In this document: positions 34,850 through 46,900 of the stretch, piece after piece
How positions within the stretch are numbered: the stretch's first letter is position 1
Layout of the letters: each line of letters starts with the position of its first letter
NCBI RefSeq assembly: GCF_023100725.1
Contig: NZ_CP095501.1
Location: 2,914,001 to 2,978,000, forward strand
Length of the DNA: 64,000 bases
Source of the DNA: Arthrobacter antioxidans
Lineage (GTDB): Bacteria; Actinomycetota; Actinomycetes; Actinomycetales; Micrococcaceae
Direction: 5' to 3'
The notes under the pieces: generated by a model
Database searches by the model: none
Told to the model about the DNA's origin: nothing
Seen by the model: only the letters and a program-made list of their open reading frames with translations
Made by a program: the position numbers and the translations under genes

Positions 34850-35386
34850 TTACTTACCAGCCTTTCCGACCTTGCGGCGGATGATCTCGCCTGCGTAGCG
34901 GATGCCCTTGCCCTTGTACGGGTCGGGCTTGCGCAGCTTGCGGATGGTTGCAGCGACCTCGCCGACCTGCTGCTTGTTGATGCCTGCGACCGAGAGCTTG
35001 GTAGGGCTGTCGACGGTGAGCGTGATGCCCTCGGGAGCCTTGACGGCGACCGGGTGGCTGTAGCCCAGAGCGAACTCCAGGTCGCTGCCCTTGGCCTGGA
35101 CACGGTAACCCGTACCCACGATCTCGAGGTTCTTCTTGTAGCCCTCGGTGACTCCGACGATCATGTTGGAGACAAGGGTGCGGGTCAGGCCGTGCAGCGA
35201 CCGCGATTCGCGCTCGTCGTTCGGGCGGCCGACGGTGAGGGTTCCCTCAGCGAGGGAGACCTCGATCGGGCTGGGCACCGTGTGGCTCAGCTCGCCCTTC
35301 GGCCCCTTGACGGAGACCTCTTGACCGCTGACATTGACCTCGACACCAGCAGGAACGGTGATGGGGAGACGTCCAATACGTGACAT
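34850..35386 (-). CDS. rplF: Large subunit ribosomal protein L6
   Basis: 50S protein near the factor-binding centre. Begins [20 protein letters not shown] and ends with the conserved [20 protein letters not shown]. The length of 178 residues is normal. Lies between rpsH and rplR. Confidence 0.98.
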   Translation of the reverse strand: MSRIGRLPITVPAGVEVNVSGQEVSVKGPKGELSHTVPSPIEVSLAEGTLTVGRPNDERESRSLHGLTRTLVSNMIVGVTEGYKKNLEIVGTGYRVQAKGSDLEFALGYSHPVAVKAPEGITLTVDSPTKLSVAGINKQQVGEVAATIRKLRKPDPYKGKGIRYAGEIIRRKVGKAGK

Positions 35387-35404
35387 GTTTCTTTCCCTTT
35401 CCCG

Positions 35405-35803
35405 TTACCAGACGTAGGCGAGGACTTCCCCACCTACACCCTTCTTGGATGCCTGGCGGTCCGTGAGCAGACCGGAGGACGTGGACAGGATGGCGATGCC
35501 GAGGCCGCCAAGCACGTGGGGCAGGTTCGTGGACTTCGCGTACACGCGCAGACCCGGCTTGGAGATACGGCGGATGCCGGCGATGGAACGCTGGCGGTCC
35601 GGGCCGAACTTGAGGTCGATGGTCAGCTTCTTGCCGACCTCCGCTTCCTCTTCCTTCCAGCCGGCGATGTAGCCCTCGGCCTTCAGGATGTCCGCGACGC
35701 GGGCCTTCAACTTGCTGTACGGCATGGACACGGAGTCGTGGTAAGCCGAGTTTGCATTGCGCAGACGCGTGAGCATGTCTGCGACAGGATCTGTCATTGT
35801 CAT
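35405..35803 (-). CDS. rpsH: Small subunit ribosomal protein S8
   Basis: 16S rRNA-binding 30S protein. [20 protein letters not shown] opens it and [11 protein letters not shown] closes it; length 132 residues, normal. ATG 35803 is preferred; ATG 35797 is possible, and a longer reading to 35851 adds non-conserved residues. It follows rplE directly: the rpsN gene usually found between them is absent. Confidence 0.97.
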   Translation of the reverse strand: MTMTDPVADMLTRLRNANSAYHDSVSMPYSKLKARVADILKAEGYIAGWKEEEAEVGKKLTIDLKFGPDRQRSIAGIRRISKPGLRVYAKSTNLPHVLGGLGIAILSTSSGLLTDRQASKKGVGGEVLAYVW

Positions 35804-35890
35804 GTGGGCTCTTGCCCTTCCTCGAAACGGTTTCCGGACTCCGGTCGGCACACGGGGTGCCTACGGGAGCGGACCTGCAACGTAGTTAGA

Positions 35891-36466
35891 TTAATCTTCG
35901 GATTTGAACGGGAAGCCAAGCGCCTTGAGGAGCGCGCGGCCCTCGGCGTCGGTCTTGGCGGTGGTGACGACGGTGATGTCCATACCGCGGACACGGTCGA
36001 TCCGGTCCTGGTCGATCTCGTGGAACATGGACTGCTCCGTGAGACCGAAGGTGTAGTTGCCGTTGCCGTCGAACTGCTTGCCGTTGAGGCCGCGGAAGTC
36101 GCGGATACGGGGCAGGGCGAGGGAGACCAGGCGGTCCGTGAATTCCCACATGCGGTCGCCACGGAGGGTGGCGTGGGCGCCGATGGGCATCCCTTCGCGC
36201 AGCTTGAACTGCGCGATGGACTTGCGGGCCTTCGTGACCTGGGGCTTCTGCCCCGTGATCGCGGTGAGGTCCTTGACGGCCCCGTCGATCAGCTTGGAGT
36301 CCTTGGCGGCGTCACCGACACCCATGTTCACGACGACCTTCACCAGGCGCGGGACCTGGTTGACGTTGGCGTAGCTGAACTCTTCCTGCAGGGCGCCCTT
36401 GATCTCGGACGCATAGCGCGCCTTCAGGCGGGGAAGAACCTTGGCTTCTGTGGTTTCGACAGTCAT
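35891..36466 (-). CDS. rplE: Large subunit ribosomal protein L5
   Basis: 5S rRNA-binding 50S protein. Recognised by [35 protein letters not shown] and the closing [10 protein letters not shown]. The length is 191 residues. Start overlaps the rplX stop by one base (TAATG). Confidence 0.98.
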   Translation of the reverse strand: MTVETTEAKVLPRLKARYASEIKGALQEEFSYANVNQVPRLVKVVVNMGVGDAAKDSKLIDGAVKDLTAITGQKPQVTKARKSIAQFKLREGMPIGAHATLRGDRMWEFTDRLVSLALPRIRDFRGLNGKQFDGNGNYTFGLTEQSMFHEIDQDRIDRVRGMDITVVTTAKTDAEGRALLKALGFPFKSED

Positions 36467-36840
36467 TACAGATCCTTCCCTGATGACTTGGCGACACGGA
36501 TGCGGACCACGCGCTCGCGGCCGTCACGCTCGACGGTCTCGGTGCGGTATCCGACGCGGGTCGGCTTCTTGGTCTCGGGATCGACGACGGCCACGTTGCT
36601 GATGTGCACGGGTGCCTCGACGACTTCGATGCCACCGGTCGTGGTGCCGCGCTGCGACTGCCCGACCTTGGTGTGCTTGGTGATCCGGTTGATGCCTTCC
36701 ACGAGGACGCGGTTGGACTCCGGGAACACCTTGAGGACCTTGCCCTGCTTGCCGCGGTCTCCGCCGCGCTCCTGCTTGCCCCCGGTGATGACCTGGACGA
36801 GGTCACCCTTCTTGATCTTGAGCTTAATCTTCTGTGCCAT
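36466..36840 (-). CDS. rplX: Large subunit ribosomal protein L24
   Basis: Assembly-initiating 50S protein. KOW motif region [26 protein letters not shown] (in two blocks) and [11 protein letters not shown] are clear. The length of 124 residues is about 20 more than classical, from a GGKQ insertion and a basic C-terminus. Confidence 0.97.
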   Translation of the reverse strand: MAQKIKLKIKKGDLVQVITGGKQERGGDRGKQGKVLKVFPESNRVLVEGINRITKHTKVGQSQRGTTTGGIEVVEAPVHISNVAVVDPETKKPTRVGYRTETVERDGRERVVRIRVAKSSGKDL

Positions 36841-36843
36841 GGA

Positions 36844-37212
36844 CTACAGCACCTCCGGCGCCAGCGAAATGATCTTCATGAAACGCTTGTCGCGGAGCTC
36901 GCGACCGACAGGGCCGAAGATACGGGTACCGCGGGGGTCGCCGTCGTTCTTCAGGATCACTGCTGCGTTCTCATCAAACTTGATGTAGGAACCGTCCGCG
37001 CGGCGGCGTTCCTTCTTGGTGCGGACGATGACCGCCTTGACGACGTCGCCCTTCTTGACGTTGCCGCCGGGGATCGCGTCCTTGACGGTGGCGACGATGA
37101 CGTCGCCGATGCCTGCGTAGCGGCGCCCGGATCCACCGAGAACGCGGATGGTCAAGATTTCCTTGGCCCCCGTGTTGTCGGCGATCTTTAGCCGCGACTC
37201 CTGCTGAATCAC
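36844..37212 (-). CDS. rplN: Large subunit ribosomal protein L14
   Basis: 50S protein at an intersubunit bridge. Begins [20 protein letters not shown]; length 122 residues, normal. First gene after the 340-base break that follows rpsQ, so it leads the spc unit. Confidence 0.98.
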   Translation of the reverse strand: MIQQESRLKIADNTGAKEILTIRVLGGSGRRYAGIGDVIVATVKDAIPGGNVKKGDVVKAVIVRTKKERRRADGSYIKFDENAAVILKNDGDPRGTRIFGPVGRELRDKRFMKIISLAPEVL

Positions 37213-37552
37213 TGATTACTCCTGTCGTCGCGCCGGTTCTCTCATCGAGCCTTGCGGAACGGATATGGGTGGGCCCCGTAATACTGGTACTCGCCGTGTG
37301 CGCGCCCGGGGCGCGCTGCCGTGCCGGATCTCCGGCATGGTGGATCATGGCGAACAAGATTATCGGGCTTTTGCCTATTTGCCCGGTGTGAAGGCAACCC
37401 CGGGGAACCCGTGAGGAGACCTCGTGAGGGCATGCGCCAGCCCACCAGACAGACAAGATTCTTATCGTATCGCGAAGATGCCCCGGACGCGAAATCGCGT
37501 CCGGGGCATCCGGTGCGGGGCCGACCGGGCCGGCCCCTGTGTGTTGCGGGTG
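37213..37552 (-). promoter_or_regulatory. Break between S10 and spc units: terminator and spc upstream region
   Basis: 340 bases without a gene. It begins (minus strand) with a strong hairpin and continues through an AT-richer stretch containing GATAAG near 37463 and TAATCT at 37358-37363, either of which could be a -10; no consensus -35 was found. Inference: the spc genes have their own promoter here. Confidence 0.5.
37477..37510 (-). terminator. Hairpin terminator after rpsQ (end of S10 operon)
   Basis: Near-perfect 15-16-bp stem (37477-37492 with 37495-37510) with an AT-rich tip, 43 bases past the rpsQ stop. Confidence 0.75.
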
Positions 37553-37864
37553 TTACTTGGCCTTCTCGATGATCTCCACCAGGCGCCACCGCTTGGTGGC
37601 GGACAGCGGACGGGTCTCGCTGATCAGGACCATGTCGCCGATGCCGGCGCTGTTCTGCTCGTCGTGCACCTTGACCTTGGAGCTGCGGCGAAGCACCTTG
37701 CCGTACAGGGCGTGCTTCACGCGGTCCTCGACCTCGACGACGATCGTCTTTTCCATCTTGTCGGAGACGACGTAGCCACGGCGTACCTTGCGATACCCGC
37801 GCGAGTTGGCGTCGTGGACGGCCTTCTCGGTTCCTACGGTCGTTTCGCTCTGCTGCTCACTCAT
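37553..37864 (-). CDS. rpsQ: Small subunit ribosomal protein S17
   Basis: 16S rRNA-binding OB-fold protein. Core [20 protein letters not shown] and [20 protein letters not shown] are clear. The length is 103 residues, with a ~20-residue hydrophilic N-terminal extension. Start overlaps rpmC by 4 bases. Last gene of the S10 operon. Confidence 0.97.
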   Translation of the reverse strand: MSEQQSETTVGTEKAVHDANSRGYRKVRRGYVVSDKMEKTIVVEVEDRVKHALYGKVLRRSSKVKVHDEQNSAGIGDMVLISETRPLSATKRWRLVEIIEKAK

Positions 37865-38205
37865 TTGGCGTCCTCCTCAGAAGCCTCGGTGTCCGCGGAA
37901 GGTGCATCCTTCGCGGAGGCCTTCTTGGCTTTCTTGGGCTTGTCCGCCTTCGCGGGCTTCGCTTCCTCGACGGGAGCGACGACCTCGGGACGGAGACCCA
38001 GTTCACGCTCACGCAGCACCGTGTAGATGCGTGCGATGTCGCGCTTGACCGAACGAAGACGACCGTGGCTTTCGAGCTGGCCGGTGGCCGACTGGAAACG
38101 GAGGTTGAACAGCTCCTCCTTGGCCTTGCGCAGTTCTTCCACCAGACGGTCCTTATCGAAGCCATCCAGCTGGTCTGTTGCCAGTTCCTTTGAACCCAGA
38201 GCCAT
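37861..38205 (-). CDS. rpmC: Large subunit ribosomal protein L29 with Lys/Ala-rich tail
   Basis: 50S exit-tunnel protein, docking region for SRP and trigger factor. The L29 coiled hairpin is residues ~10-75 ([20 protein letters not shown]). A tail of ~40 residues ([20 protein letters not shown] then acidic) extends it to 114 residues versus ~65 classically. Confidence 0.97.
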   Translation of the reverse strand: MALGSKELATDQLDGFDKDRLVEELRKAKEELFNLRFQSATGQLESHGRLRSVKRDIARIYTVLRERELGLRPEVVAPVEEAKPAKADKPKKAKKASAKDAPSADTEASEEDAK

Positions 38206-38207
38206 AA

Positions 38208-38624
38208 CTATTCACCACCCTCACGACGCACGATGCGTGCCTTCAACGGCAGCTTGTGGATCGCGAGGCGCAGGGCTTCGCGGGCTACCTCTTCGGAAAC
38301 GCCGGACAGTTCGAAGAGAACCCGTCCCGGCTTGACGTTGGCCACCCACCACTCGGGCGAACCCTTACCGGAACCCATGCGGGTCTCGGCAGGCTTCTTG
38401 GTCAACGGGCGGTCCGGATAGATGTTGATCCAGACCTTGCCGCCACGCTTGATGTGGCGGGTCATGGCGATACGAGCGGACTCGATCTGCCGGTTGGTGA
38501 CGTATGCCGGGCTCAGAGCCTGGATACCCCACTCGCCGAAGCTGACCTCGGTACCGCCCGTAGCAGCGCCCGAGCGACCCGGGTGGTGCTGCTTACGGAA
38601 CCTGACTCGACGTGGGATAAGCAT
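38208..38624 (-). CDS. rplP: Large subunit ribosomal protein L16
   Basis: 50S A-site region protein. Begins [19 protein letters not shown] and has [20 protein letters not shown] and [16 protein letters not shown]. The length of 138 residues is normal. Directly abuts rpsC. Confidence 0.98.
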   Translation of the reverse strand: MLIPRRVRFRKQHHPGRSGAATGGTEVSFGEWGIQALSPAYVTNRQIESARIAMTRHIKRGGKVWINIYPDRPLTKKPAETRMGSGKGSPEWWVANVKPGRVLFELSGVSEEVAREALRLAIHKLPLKARIVRREGGE

Positions 38625-39458
38625 TTAGGCCTGTCCTCCTTCAGTCGCAGCGGGGGCTGCGGCGGTCTCGGCGGGTGCTGACGCACCCTGGCCCTCGGAG
38701 CGCTCAGGCGCGCGACGACGACGGTCGCCTCCGCGGTCGGCACCGGCGGGGCCGCGGCCCGGACGGTCTCCACCACGGCCACGGGAGGGAGCTGCGGCAG
38801 CCTGGGCTGCGAGTTCCTTCGCCGTGACGTCACCCTTGTAGATCCAGACCTTCACGCCGATGCGGCCGAAGGTGGTCTTCGCTTCGAAGAAGCCGTAGTC
38901 GATGTTGGCGCGGAGCGTGTGCAGGGGGACGCGTCCCTCGCGGTAGAACTCCGAGCGGCTCATTTCGGCGCCACCCAGGCGACCGGAGCACTGGACACGG
39001 ATGCCCTTGGCGCCGGCACGCTGTGCGGACTGCATGGCCTTCTTCATGGCGCGGCGGAACGCCACGCGGGAGGAGAGCTGTTCGGCGATGCCCTGGGCTA
39101 CAAGCTGTGCCTCGATCTCGGGGTTCTTGACCTCGAGGATGTTCAGCTGGACCTGCTTGCCCGTGAGCTTCTCGAGCTCGCCGCGGATGCGGTCCGCTTC
39201 TGCTCCGCGACGACCGATGACGATGCCGGGGCGTGCCGTGTGGATGTCCACGCGGACACGGTCCCTGGTGCGCTCGATCTCGACCTTGGCGATGCCGGCG
39301 CGGTCCATGCCGGTCGACATCAGCTGACGGATCTTGATGTCCTCGCGGACGAAGTCACGGTAGCGCTGGCCGGGCTTGTTGCTGTCGGCGAACCAGTGTG
39401 ACCGGTGGTCGGTGGTGATACCGAGTCGGAACCCGTGCGGGTTTACTTTCTGTCCCAC
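38625..39458 (-). CDS. rpsC: Small subunit ribosomal protein S3 with Arg/Gly-rich tail
   Basis: 30S mRNA-entry protein with helicase role. Begins [22 protein letters not shown] domain [20 protein letters not shown]-terminal domain [20 protein letters not shown]. After ~residue 215 comes a low-complexity tail ([20 protein letters not shown], then Ala/Pro/Glu-rich) to 277 residues. Start abuts rplV. Confidence 0.97.
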   Translation of the reverse strand: MGQKVNPHGFRLGITTDHRSHWFADSNKPGQRYRDFVREDIKIRQLMSTGMDRAGIAKVEIERTRDRVRVDIHTARPGIVIGRRGAEADRIRGELEKLTGKQVQLNILEVKNPEIEAQLVAQGIAEQLSSRVAFRRAMKKAMQSAQRAGAKGIRVQCSGRLGGAEMSRSEFYREGRVPLHTLRANIDYGFFEAKTTFGRIGVKVWIYKGDVTAKELAAQAAAAPSRGRGGDRPGRGPAGADRGGDRRRRAPERSEGQGASAPAETAAAPAATEGGQA

Positions 39459-39824
39459 TTAGCGGACCTCCACTTTCTCAGGGGTAGCGACGACAACCGT
39501 GATGTGGCTGGTCCGCTTGTTGATGCGGAACGCGCGGCCCTGGGCTCGCGGACGGAACCGCTTCATCGTGGGGCCTTCATCAACGAATGCTTCGCTGATG
39601 ATGAGGTTGTCCTCGTCGAACGCGACGCCGTCACGGTCCGCGCGAACGCGGGCGTTGGCCATCGCTGACTGAACCACCTTGAAAACCGGCTCCGAAGCAA
39701 CCTGTGGGGCAAACTTCAGAATAGCCAGAGCCTCATTCGCCTGCTTACCACGAACAAGGTTGACGACGCGCCGGGCCTTCATAGGCGTTACGCGGATATG
39801 ACGCGCAATAGCCTTGGCTTCCAT
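39459..39824 (-). CDS. rplV: Large subunit ribosomal protein L22
   Basis: 50S protein lining the exit tunnel. Recognised by [20 protein letters not shown] and [20 protein letters not shown], the latter being the tunnel hairpin region. The length is 121 residues. Abuts rpsC. Confidence 0.98.
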   Translation of the reverse strand: MEAKAIARHIRVTPMKARRVVNLVRGKQANEALAILKFAPQVASEPVFKVVQSAMANARVRADRDGVAFDEDNLIISEAFVDEGPTMKRFRPRAQGRAFRINKRTSHITVVVATPEKVEVR

Positions 39825-39861
39825 TGCTTTCCTTCTCTCGTCTTAGCCGTAAGAGCAGCGC

Positions 39862-40143
39862 CTAGCGGCGCTTGCCCTTGCGGTCGTCCTTAACATGGCC
39901 GCGGAAGGTCCGCGTGGGAGCGAATTCGCCGAGCTTGTGCCCGACCATCGACTCGGTGACAAACACCGGGATGTGCTTGCGCCCGTCGTGCACCGCGATC
40001 GTGTGCCCGAGCATGTCGGGGACGATCATGGAGCGGCGGGACCACGTCTTGATGACGTTCTTCGTGCCCGATTCGTTCTCGCGAGCGACCTTTACGTAAA
40101 GGTGCTGATCGACGAAGGGGCCTTTCTTCAGGCTGCGTGGCAT
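39862..40143 (-). CDS. rpsS: Small subunit ribosomal protein S19
   Basis: 30S head protein. [40 protein letters not shown] and [14 protein letters not shown] are conserved. The length of 93 residues is normal. Confidence 0.98.
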   Translation of the reverse strand: MPRSLKKGPFVDQHLYVKVARENESGTKNVIKTWSRRSMIVPDMLGHTIAVHDGRKHIPVFVTESMVGHKLGEFAPTRTFRGHVKDDRKGKRR

Positions 40144-40155
40144 GTCTCCAGGCTC

Positions 40156-40995
<840 letters not shown>

Positions 40996-41026
40996 AACTC
41001 AATTCCTCGTTAAAGTGGTCTCCGCT

Positions 41027-41332
41027 CTAGGAGAGCGGACCGCCGAAGATGTCGATCGAGCCCTCTTTGAGGGACACGATGGCACGCTTGGTGCCCTTGC
41101 GCTGGCCCCAGCCGAACTTGGTGCGCTTGCGCTTGCCAACCCGGTTGATGGTGTTGATGGAGTCGACCTTCACGGAGAAGATCTTCTCGACCGCCAGCTT
41201 GATTTCTTCCTTGTTCGAGCGCGGGTCGACCAGGAAGGTGTACTTGCCTTCGTCGATCAGTCCGTAGCTCTTCTCCGAGACGACGGGTGCAATGACGACG
41301 TCGCGCGGATCCTTTGCGATGGTGCCGCTCAC
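41027..41332 (-). CDS. rplW: Large subunit ribosomal protein L23
   Basis: Exit-tunnel 50S protein and docking site for trigger factor and SRP. Core [20 protein letters not shown] and [20 protein letters not shown] are clear. The length is 101 residues. Overlaps rplD by 4 bases. Confidence 0.98.
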   Translation of the reverse strand: MSGTIAKDPRDVVIAPVVSEKSYGLIDEGKYTFLVDPRSNKEEIKLAVEKIFSVKVDSINTINRVGKRKRTKFGWGQRKGTKRAIVSLKEGSIDIFGGPLS

Positions 41333-41952
41333 TTGGCATCCTCCTCGGTGATGACATCAGCCGTGCCGACGAACTGGTCGTAGGCGGCCTTGGTGAAGAT
41401 CACGTCGTCGGAGACCAGCACGTCGTACGTGTTGAGCTGGTCTACGTAGAGGACGTGTACCTCGGGCACGTTGCGCACCGAGAGTGCTGCGACGTCGTTG
41501 GCACGCTCGATGATCACGAGCAGGCGGGGCCGCTCGGAGATCGCGCGCAGGGTGTCGATCGCACCCTTGGTCGACGGCTTGCCGCCGGCGACCAGGGACT
41601 CGAGGACGTGGATACGGCCGTTGCGTGCCCGGTCCGAGAGGGCTCCGCGCAGGGCGGCGGCCTTCATCTTCTTGGGGGTGCGCTGGCTGTAGTCGCGGGG
41701 CGTGGGCCCGTGGACGACGCCACCACCGGTCATGTGGGGGGCGCGGATCGAACCCTGGCGGGCACGACCGGTTCCCTTCTGCTTGAACGGCTTGCGGCCT
41801 GCGCCACTGACCTCGGCGCGGGTCTTGGTCTTGTGCGTACCCTGGCGGGCGGCAGCAAGCTGGGCGACGACGACCTGGTGCAGCAACGGCACGTTGGTCT
41901 GCGCGTCGAAGATCTCCGCGGGGAGATCGACCTTTACAGTGTTGGCAGCCAT
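41329..41952 (-). CDS. rplD: Large subunit ribosomal protein L4
   Basis: 50S protein lining the tunnel; in some bacteria it also represses its own operon. The tunnel-loop signature [20 protein letters not shown] and [19 protein letters not shown] are present. The length is 207 residues. Whether autoregulation operates here is unknown. Confidence 0.98.
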   Translation of the reverse strand: MAANTVKVDLPAEIFDAQTNVPLLHQVVVAQLAAARQGTHKTKTRAEVSGAGRKPFKQKGTGRARQGSIRAPHMTGGGVVHGPTPRDYSQRTPKKMKAAALRGALSDRARNGRIHVLESLVAGGKPSTKGAIDTLRAISERPRLLVIIERANDVAALSVRNVPEVHVLYVDQLNTYDVLVSDDVIFTKAAYDQFVGTADVITEEDAK

Positions 41953-41956
41953 TTGG

Positions 41957-42613
41957 CTATGCTCCCTTCACGGCGGTGCGTACGAGGACGACCTGGCCGC
42001 GGGCGCCGGGGACGGCACCCTTGATCAGCAGCAGCGACTTCTCGGCGTCGACAGCGTGAACCCGGAGGTTCAGCGTGGTCTGACGAACGGCGCCCATGCG
42101 GCCTGCCATTTTCATTCCACGGAAGACGCGGCTGGGGGTGGATGCTCCACCGATGGAACCGGGCTTGCGGTGGTTCTTGTGGGCACCGTGCGAGGCTCCC
42201 ACACCGTGGAAACCGTGGCGCTTCATGACGCCGGCGAAGCCCTTGCCCTTGGTGGTGCCGATGACGTCGACCGTCTGGCCGGCTTCGAACATCTCGACGG
42301 AGAGTTCCTGGCCGAGCGAGTAGGAGTCGGCGTCGGAGGTACGCAGCTCGACGACGTGACGGCGCGGCGTGACGCCGGCCTTGTCGAAGTGACCGGCGAG
42401 CGGCTTGGTGACCTTGCGGGGATCGATCTGGCCGAAGCCGATCTGCACGGCGGTGTAGCCGTCCTTGTCCTCGCTGAGGAGCTGCGTGATGACGTTCGAG
42501 TCTGCCTGGACGACGGTGACGGGGATGAGGATGTTGTTCTCGTCCCAGACCTGGGTCATGCCGAGCTTGACGCCCAGCAGTCCCTTGACCTGGCGCGTAA
42601 GTGAAGTAGACAT
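41957..42613 (-). CDS. rplC: Large subunit ribosomal protein L3
   Basis: Early-assembling 50S protein near the peptidyl transferase centre. Recognised by [17 protein letters not shown] and the central loop [20 protein letters not shown]. The length of 218 residues is normal. Follows rpsJ by 16 bases. Confidence 0.98.
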   Translation of the reverse strand: MSTSLTRQVKGLLGVKLGMTQVWDENNILIPVTVVQADSNVITQLLSEDKDGYTAVQIGFGQIDPRKVTKPLAGHFDKAGVTPRRHVVELRTSDADSYSLGQELSVEMFEAGQTVDVIGTTKGKGFAGVMKRHGFHGVGASHGAHKNHRKPGSIGGASTPSRVFRGMKMAGRMGAVRQTTLNLRVHAVDAEKSLLLIKGAVPGARGQVVLVRTAVKGA

Positions 42614-42629
42614 ATGTATCCGCTCTCCC

Positions 42630-42938
42630 TTACAGCTTGATTTCGATGTTCACGTCCGCAGGCAGGTCGAGACGCATCAGCGAATCGACGGCCTTGGGCG
42701 TGGGATCAATGATGTCGATAAGACGCTTGTGAGTACGCATTTCGAAGTGCTCACGGCTGTCCTTGTACTTGTGCGGGGACCGGATGACAACGAAAACGTT
42801 CTTCTCCGTGGGCAGGGGCACAGGGCCCACAACCGTTGCGCCTGCGCGCGTCACCGTCTCAACGATCTTCCGGGCTGAAACATCGATGACCTCGTGGTCA
42901 TATGACTTCAGCCGGATGCGGATTTTTTGTCCCGCCAT
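42630..42938 (-). CDS. rpsJ: Small subunit ribosomal protein S10
   Basis: 30S head protein and NusE transcription antitermination partner. [40 protein letters not shown] and [12 protein letters not shown] are conserved. The length of 102 residues is normal. First gene of the S10 operon. Confidence 0.98.
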   Translation of the reverse strand: MAGQKIRIRLKSYDHEVIDVSARKIVETVTRAGATVVGPVPLPTEKNVFVVIRSPHKYKDSREHFEMRTHKRLIDIIDPTPKAVDSLMRLDLPADVNIEIKL

Positions 42939-43472
42939 GGCGTCTCGACTCTCTCTCTACATAACTGCCTGGGCAGTTCCGGTACGTACGTACATTTCCT
43001 GCGTCCGTTGTGCGACGCCTCCCGAACAGACTGAATCCGGATGGATCCGGGTTCCTCACCCTGCCGGGCTCCGACCCCCGCGCTCGGGCGTGTCGCGCTG
43101 TGCAGAACATCGAACACAGTCTGGACACACACGGTCCGCTGATTCCGGACGAGCCGGACGGGGTGGACTTTATTTGGGCCACGCGTGTCGGCGGACCTGA
43201 TCCCTGCATCGGGCATTATCCCGACCGGGATGAAGTCTCAGACCGCGCGCGCTGGCGCTTGAACAACTTATCTAGTGTCGCAGATCCCCTGCGCGATTGC
43301 GAACCGGTCCGGGCCCCGGAGGCGTGACCCGCACGACTCCTGCTGATCACGCCCGACCACGAGTCCCCTCCCGCCGTTGGCGGTCCGTGTGCCGGAAAGC
43401 TGCGACGGGCCCGGTCAAACCGGGCGCGGGGAGCTTAAACTATTGGCCCCATCAGGACGAAGGAGAGTTGCC
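42939..43472. promoter_or_regulatory. S10 operon leader and promoter region; VOC gene upstream region
   Basis: 534 bases without a gene. On the minus strand GATAAT at 43215-43220 is a good -10 (weak -35 GTCTGA, 17 bases upstream), implying a leader of about 270 bases. Near rpsJ are two palindromes: GTACGTACGTAC at 42982-42993 and arms AACTGCC/GGCAGTT at 42963-42978. On the plus strand, AAGGAGA at 43460-43466 is the VOC gene ribosome binding site. Confidence 0.5.
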
Positions 43473-43856
43473 ATGATCAGCGCCAACAGGGCCACGACCA
43501 TCCTGCCCGTGCGGGATCTCGATCGGGCCAGGAGCTTCTACGAGAACACCCTCGGTCTCCAGGCCGACAAGGCATGGCACGAGGGGAGCTTCCTCTTCAG
43601 CGAGGACGGGCACAACGGCATCGAGCTGATGCTGAAGCCGGACGGCAGTCCCTCGGGCAACACCGAACTCAGCTTCGAGGTCGAGGACCTCACCGCCGAG
43701 ATCGCATCGCTCGAACGGAACGGCGTCACCTTCGAGGACTACGACCTCCCGGGCCTGAGGACCGTGGACCACATCGCGGAGGACGACCACATGCGGGCGG
43801 CGTGGTTCACCGACACGGAGGGGAACATCCTCTGCCTGCACCAGCCCCTGGCGTGA
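43473..43856 (+). CDS. VOC-family (glyoxalase/bleomycin-resistance fold) protein
   Basis: A 127-residue single vicinal-oxygen-chelate domain with two beta-alpha-beta-beta-beta modules: TTILPVRDLDRARSFYENTL, then LSFEVEDLTAEIASLERNGV and WFTDTEGNILCLHQ. Such proteins bind a metal and act as lyases, dioxygenases or drug-binding proteins; the substrate here cannot be told. Start ATG 43473 is fixed by AAGGAGA seven bases upstream. It stands alone between the S10 operon and the giant membrane protein, which it converges on. Confidence 0.82.
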   Translation: MISANRATTILPVRDLDRARSFYENTLGLQADKAWHEGSFLFSEDGHNGIELMLKPDGSPSGNTELSFEVEDLTAEIASLERNGVTFEDYDLPGLRTVDHIAEDDHMRAAWFTDTEGNILCLHQPLA

Positions 43857-43997
43857 CCGCCGGCGCGCGGGAGTGCTGACGCCGGGGCGTCGGGTCCTCC
43901 TGCCGACCGGTCGTCGGGAGCGACCGTTCCGCACCACTCATCGACCGGGGCTCCCGCCGGATCCGTCCCCGCGGGCAGCACCACCGGTCGACGGGGT

Positions 43998-46900
43998 TCA
44001 CTGCCCGGGACGCGGGACGGCACCGGGATCGTGCGGAGCCTCGGTCCCCTGATCCGGAGCTGCCTGCTGCAGCGTGTCTCCAACGCCCGCACCGGCCGGC
44101 GGGTACGTGCCGGAAAGGGGCGGGCGGGCGCCGTCGGCCTCGGTGTCCCCGACGACCACCGAGACCCTGGGTCCGCTGCGGGGCAGATCACCGGGACTGC
44201 CGGGACCGGCGTGCGCGCCGGTCGCTGGGCCCTGCCCCTGGCGGTTGAGTTTCCAGACCGCGAAGGCCAGCAGCAGCAGCGCCGCGACCGTCAGCAGCAG
44301 GAACGTGAAGCCCCGCAGGAACCAGAGCAGTGCAAGTGCGATGCCGACGGCACCCCAGAGGCTGAACAGGCGTCGTGACAGGGCGACACCCGCTGCGAGG
44401 AGTGCCACATGGCCGCAGAGGGCCCAGATCCGAGCCTCCGTGGTGCCGCCTGCCACGGTCATGAGTCCGGTCGCCGAGAGGACGGCCGCCGACGCTGCGA
44501 GCCAGAGGGGGCCCCTGCGCGGAGCACCGCGCGTGAAGGACCAGGCGGAGAGCAGGGCCAGGGAGATGACCCCCCACTGCGCAGCCCAGAAGAACACGAT
44601 CCCGTCGAGGATGAGCCAGGCGACGCGCTGCGCGGACAGGACGACGACGAGGAAGGCCGCCTCGCAGTACAGGGGCCGGATGCGGGCCCGGACCTCCCAC
44701 GCCCCGAGGACCGCCACGGCCGCGAGGACTGCCGAGCCGGCGACGGCCGTGCCGTCCGCGGGCATCGCGAGGACGGCGGCTCCCGCCGTCCAGCCGAGTG
44801 CCATCCCGCCCAGGATCCGGTACCGCAGTTCGTCCTCGTCCTCGCCCGGCAGGAACACCCTGGCGAGCTGGAGGAGCGCGGCGGCCAGCACCGCACCGCC
44901 CAGGAGACGCATCGCATCGGGCCCGAGCGCCGCACCGGTAACCCGGTCCACCTGGTCGACGAAGGCTGTCGCGGCGACGATGACGGCCACCGCTCCCCCG
45001 GCGTCCAGCCCAGCAACCGCCTCGCGCTGCGCCAGGGTGAAGCAGATTGCGGCGACTGCCGCGGTGACCACCACACGGTCCCAGCCGGCCCCGTCCGTGA
45101 AGGCGAAGAGGATCGATTCGACGCCGAACAGCCCGACCCCGACCCGGCTCGGCATCCGGAGACGAGCGGCGGAGGAGCGGGCGCGCACCACCACGAGCGC
45201 GACCGCGCAGGCCACGGCGATGAGTGCGGCGACCGGCTCGGGCAGGGGCGCCACGGGCAGGTACCCTGCCCGTTCGAAGCCGAGGTCCGCGGAGAGGACT
45301 GCGATGAGCGCGGCGCCCGCGTACAGCGCCGGGTAGGCGGTGCCGTCCTTGCGCTGGACCAGGAACAGGACGGCGGACACGACGCCGAGCAGGATCAGGT
45401 GCAGGGCGATCACGTCGAGCTGCACGTCGGGGTCGCCGAACACCGGATAGGCCAGGGGCAGGGTGGCGAGCAGGCCGATGCTCAGCCAGGCCGACGATCC
45501 CTGCAGCCCCACCCGGCGGAACCTCGAGCGCAGGACCACCCGCACGAGTTCCTGCAGCGCGACGCTCACGGCCATCACCGCGAACACCGCGTGCACCGAC
45601 AGGTCGAGGTCCGCGGAGACCGTCGCGGTGAGTGTGGTGACGGACAGCTGGACGGCCAGCAGGTACGCGCCGCGGCGCAGGGTGTCGTGTGCGCGCCGGG
45701 CCATGAGGGCGCCGTAGGCGACGGCGACCACCAGCAGCACCTCGTAGGAGCGGAAGCCGAAATCGGCGCCGACCCCCGCTACCGCCGCCACCGCGAGCGA
45801 GGCGGGGCCGATCGCCTCGATCAGGGCACCCGGCACAGCCGGCGCACCCGCCCTGTGCACCCCACCCGCCGAGGCCTGCCGGAGGGGGCCGCCACGCACG
45901 ACGTCCGCCGGCCCCGTCGCCGCGGGCGTCGCGGGGTCGTGCGTACCCGCGGCGGGCGGGACGTGCGGGGTCGCCTCCGCGAGGGGCAGCACCAGGGACG
46001 TCGTGCAGCCCGCCACGACACAGATCCAGAGACCGACCGCCGCGATGGTGGAGGTCTCCGCGCCGGAGGCCAGGGCCACGGCCGACGCGAGCGATAGCCC
46101 GCTCGCCCCGCAGACCACCCAGGTGCTGTACACGCTCGGGGACCGTCGACGCCATCGGAGGACCTCGACGAGCTGATTCGCCGAGAGGGCCATCAGGAGG
46201 GCGAGTCCGGCGAACTCCCCGATCTGTCGGGGCGGCACCAGTGGAGGCTGCAGGTGGACGAGCACGGCGATCGGCGCCAGGGCGGTCAGGGCTCCCCGCG
46301 CGGCCAGCACGAAGCGTTCCCGCCGCCGGCCGGTCGAGCGCACCGCCCGCGCGAGCAGGTAGCCGATTGTCAGTGCGAGGACCGTCTCCGTGCGCCAGGG
46401 GTCCTCCCAGCGGGTCATCGCGCTGAGGAGCACTCCCGGGAGAACGAGCAGCTCGAGCATTCCGCCGCACCGCACGGCGACTCCCATGCCCGTGACCAGC
46501 ACGAGGAGCATCGGCAGCAGGGCGTCCGGCTCCGATCCGGTGACCATCGGGCGGATGGAGGTGAGCACGGCTGCGCCCGCGGCGAGGGACAGGATCGCGA
46601 AGGTCGCGAGGATGTCGATGGAGTAGAGGGAGTTGCGGCGCGGAACGACGCCCGGGCCGTCGGCCACGGGTGGGCGCGGGCCGTCGAGGAACATCCGGGC
46701 CCTGCCCGGGACGGCGAGGAGACCGGCGATCTGGAGCGCGAGACACCCGGCGAGGAGGAGGGATCCCCATCCGGCCGAACTGTCCGCGGCCCACGCGGTG
46801 AGCACGGTGGCGATGCTCACGACGAGCCGCAGGGCGTAGAAATGCTGGATCCTGCGAACGTCGAAGAACGCCACCAGCGCCGCATAGTAGGCGGTGGCGA

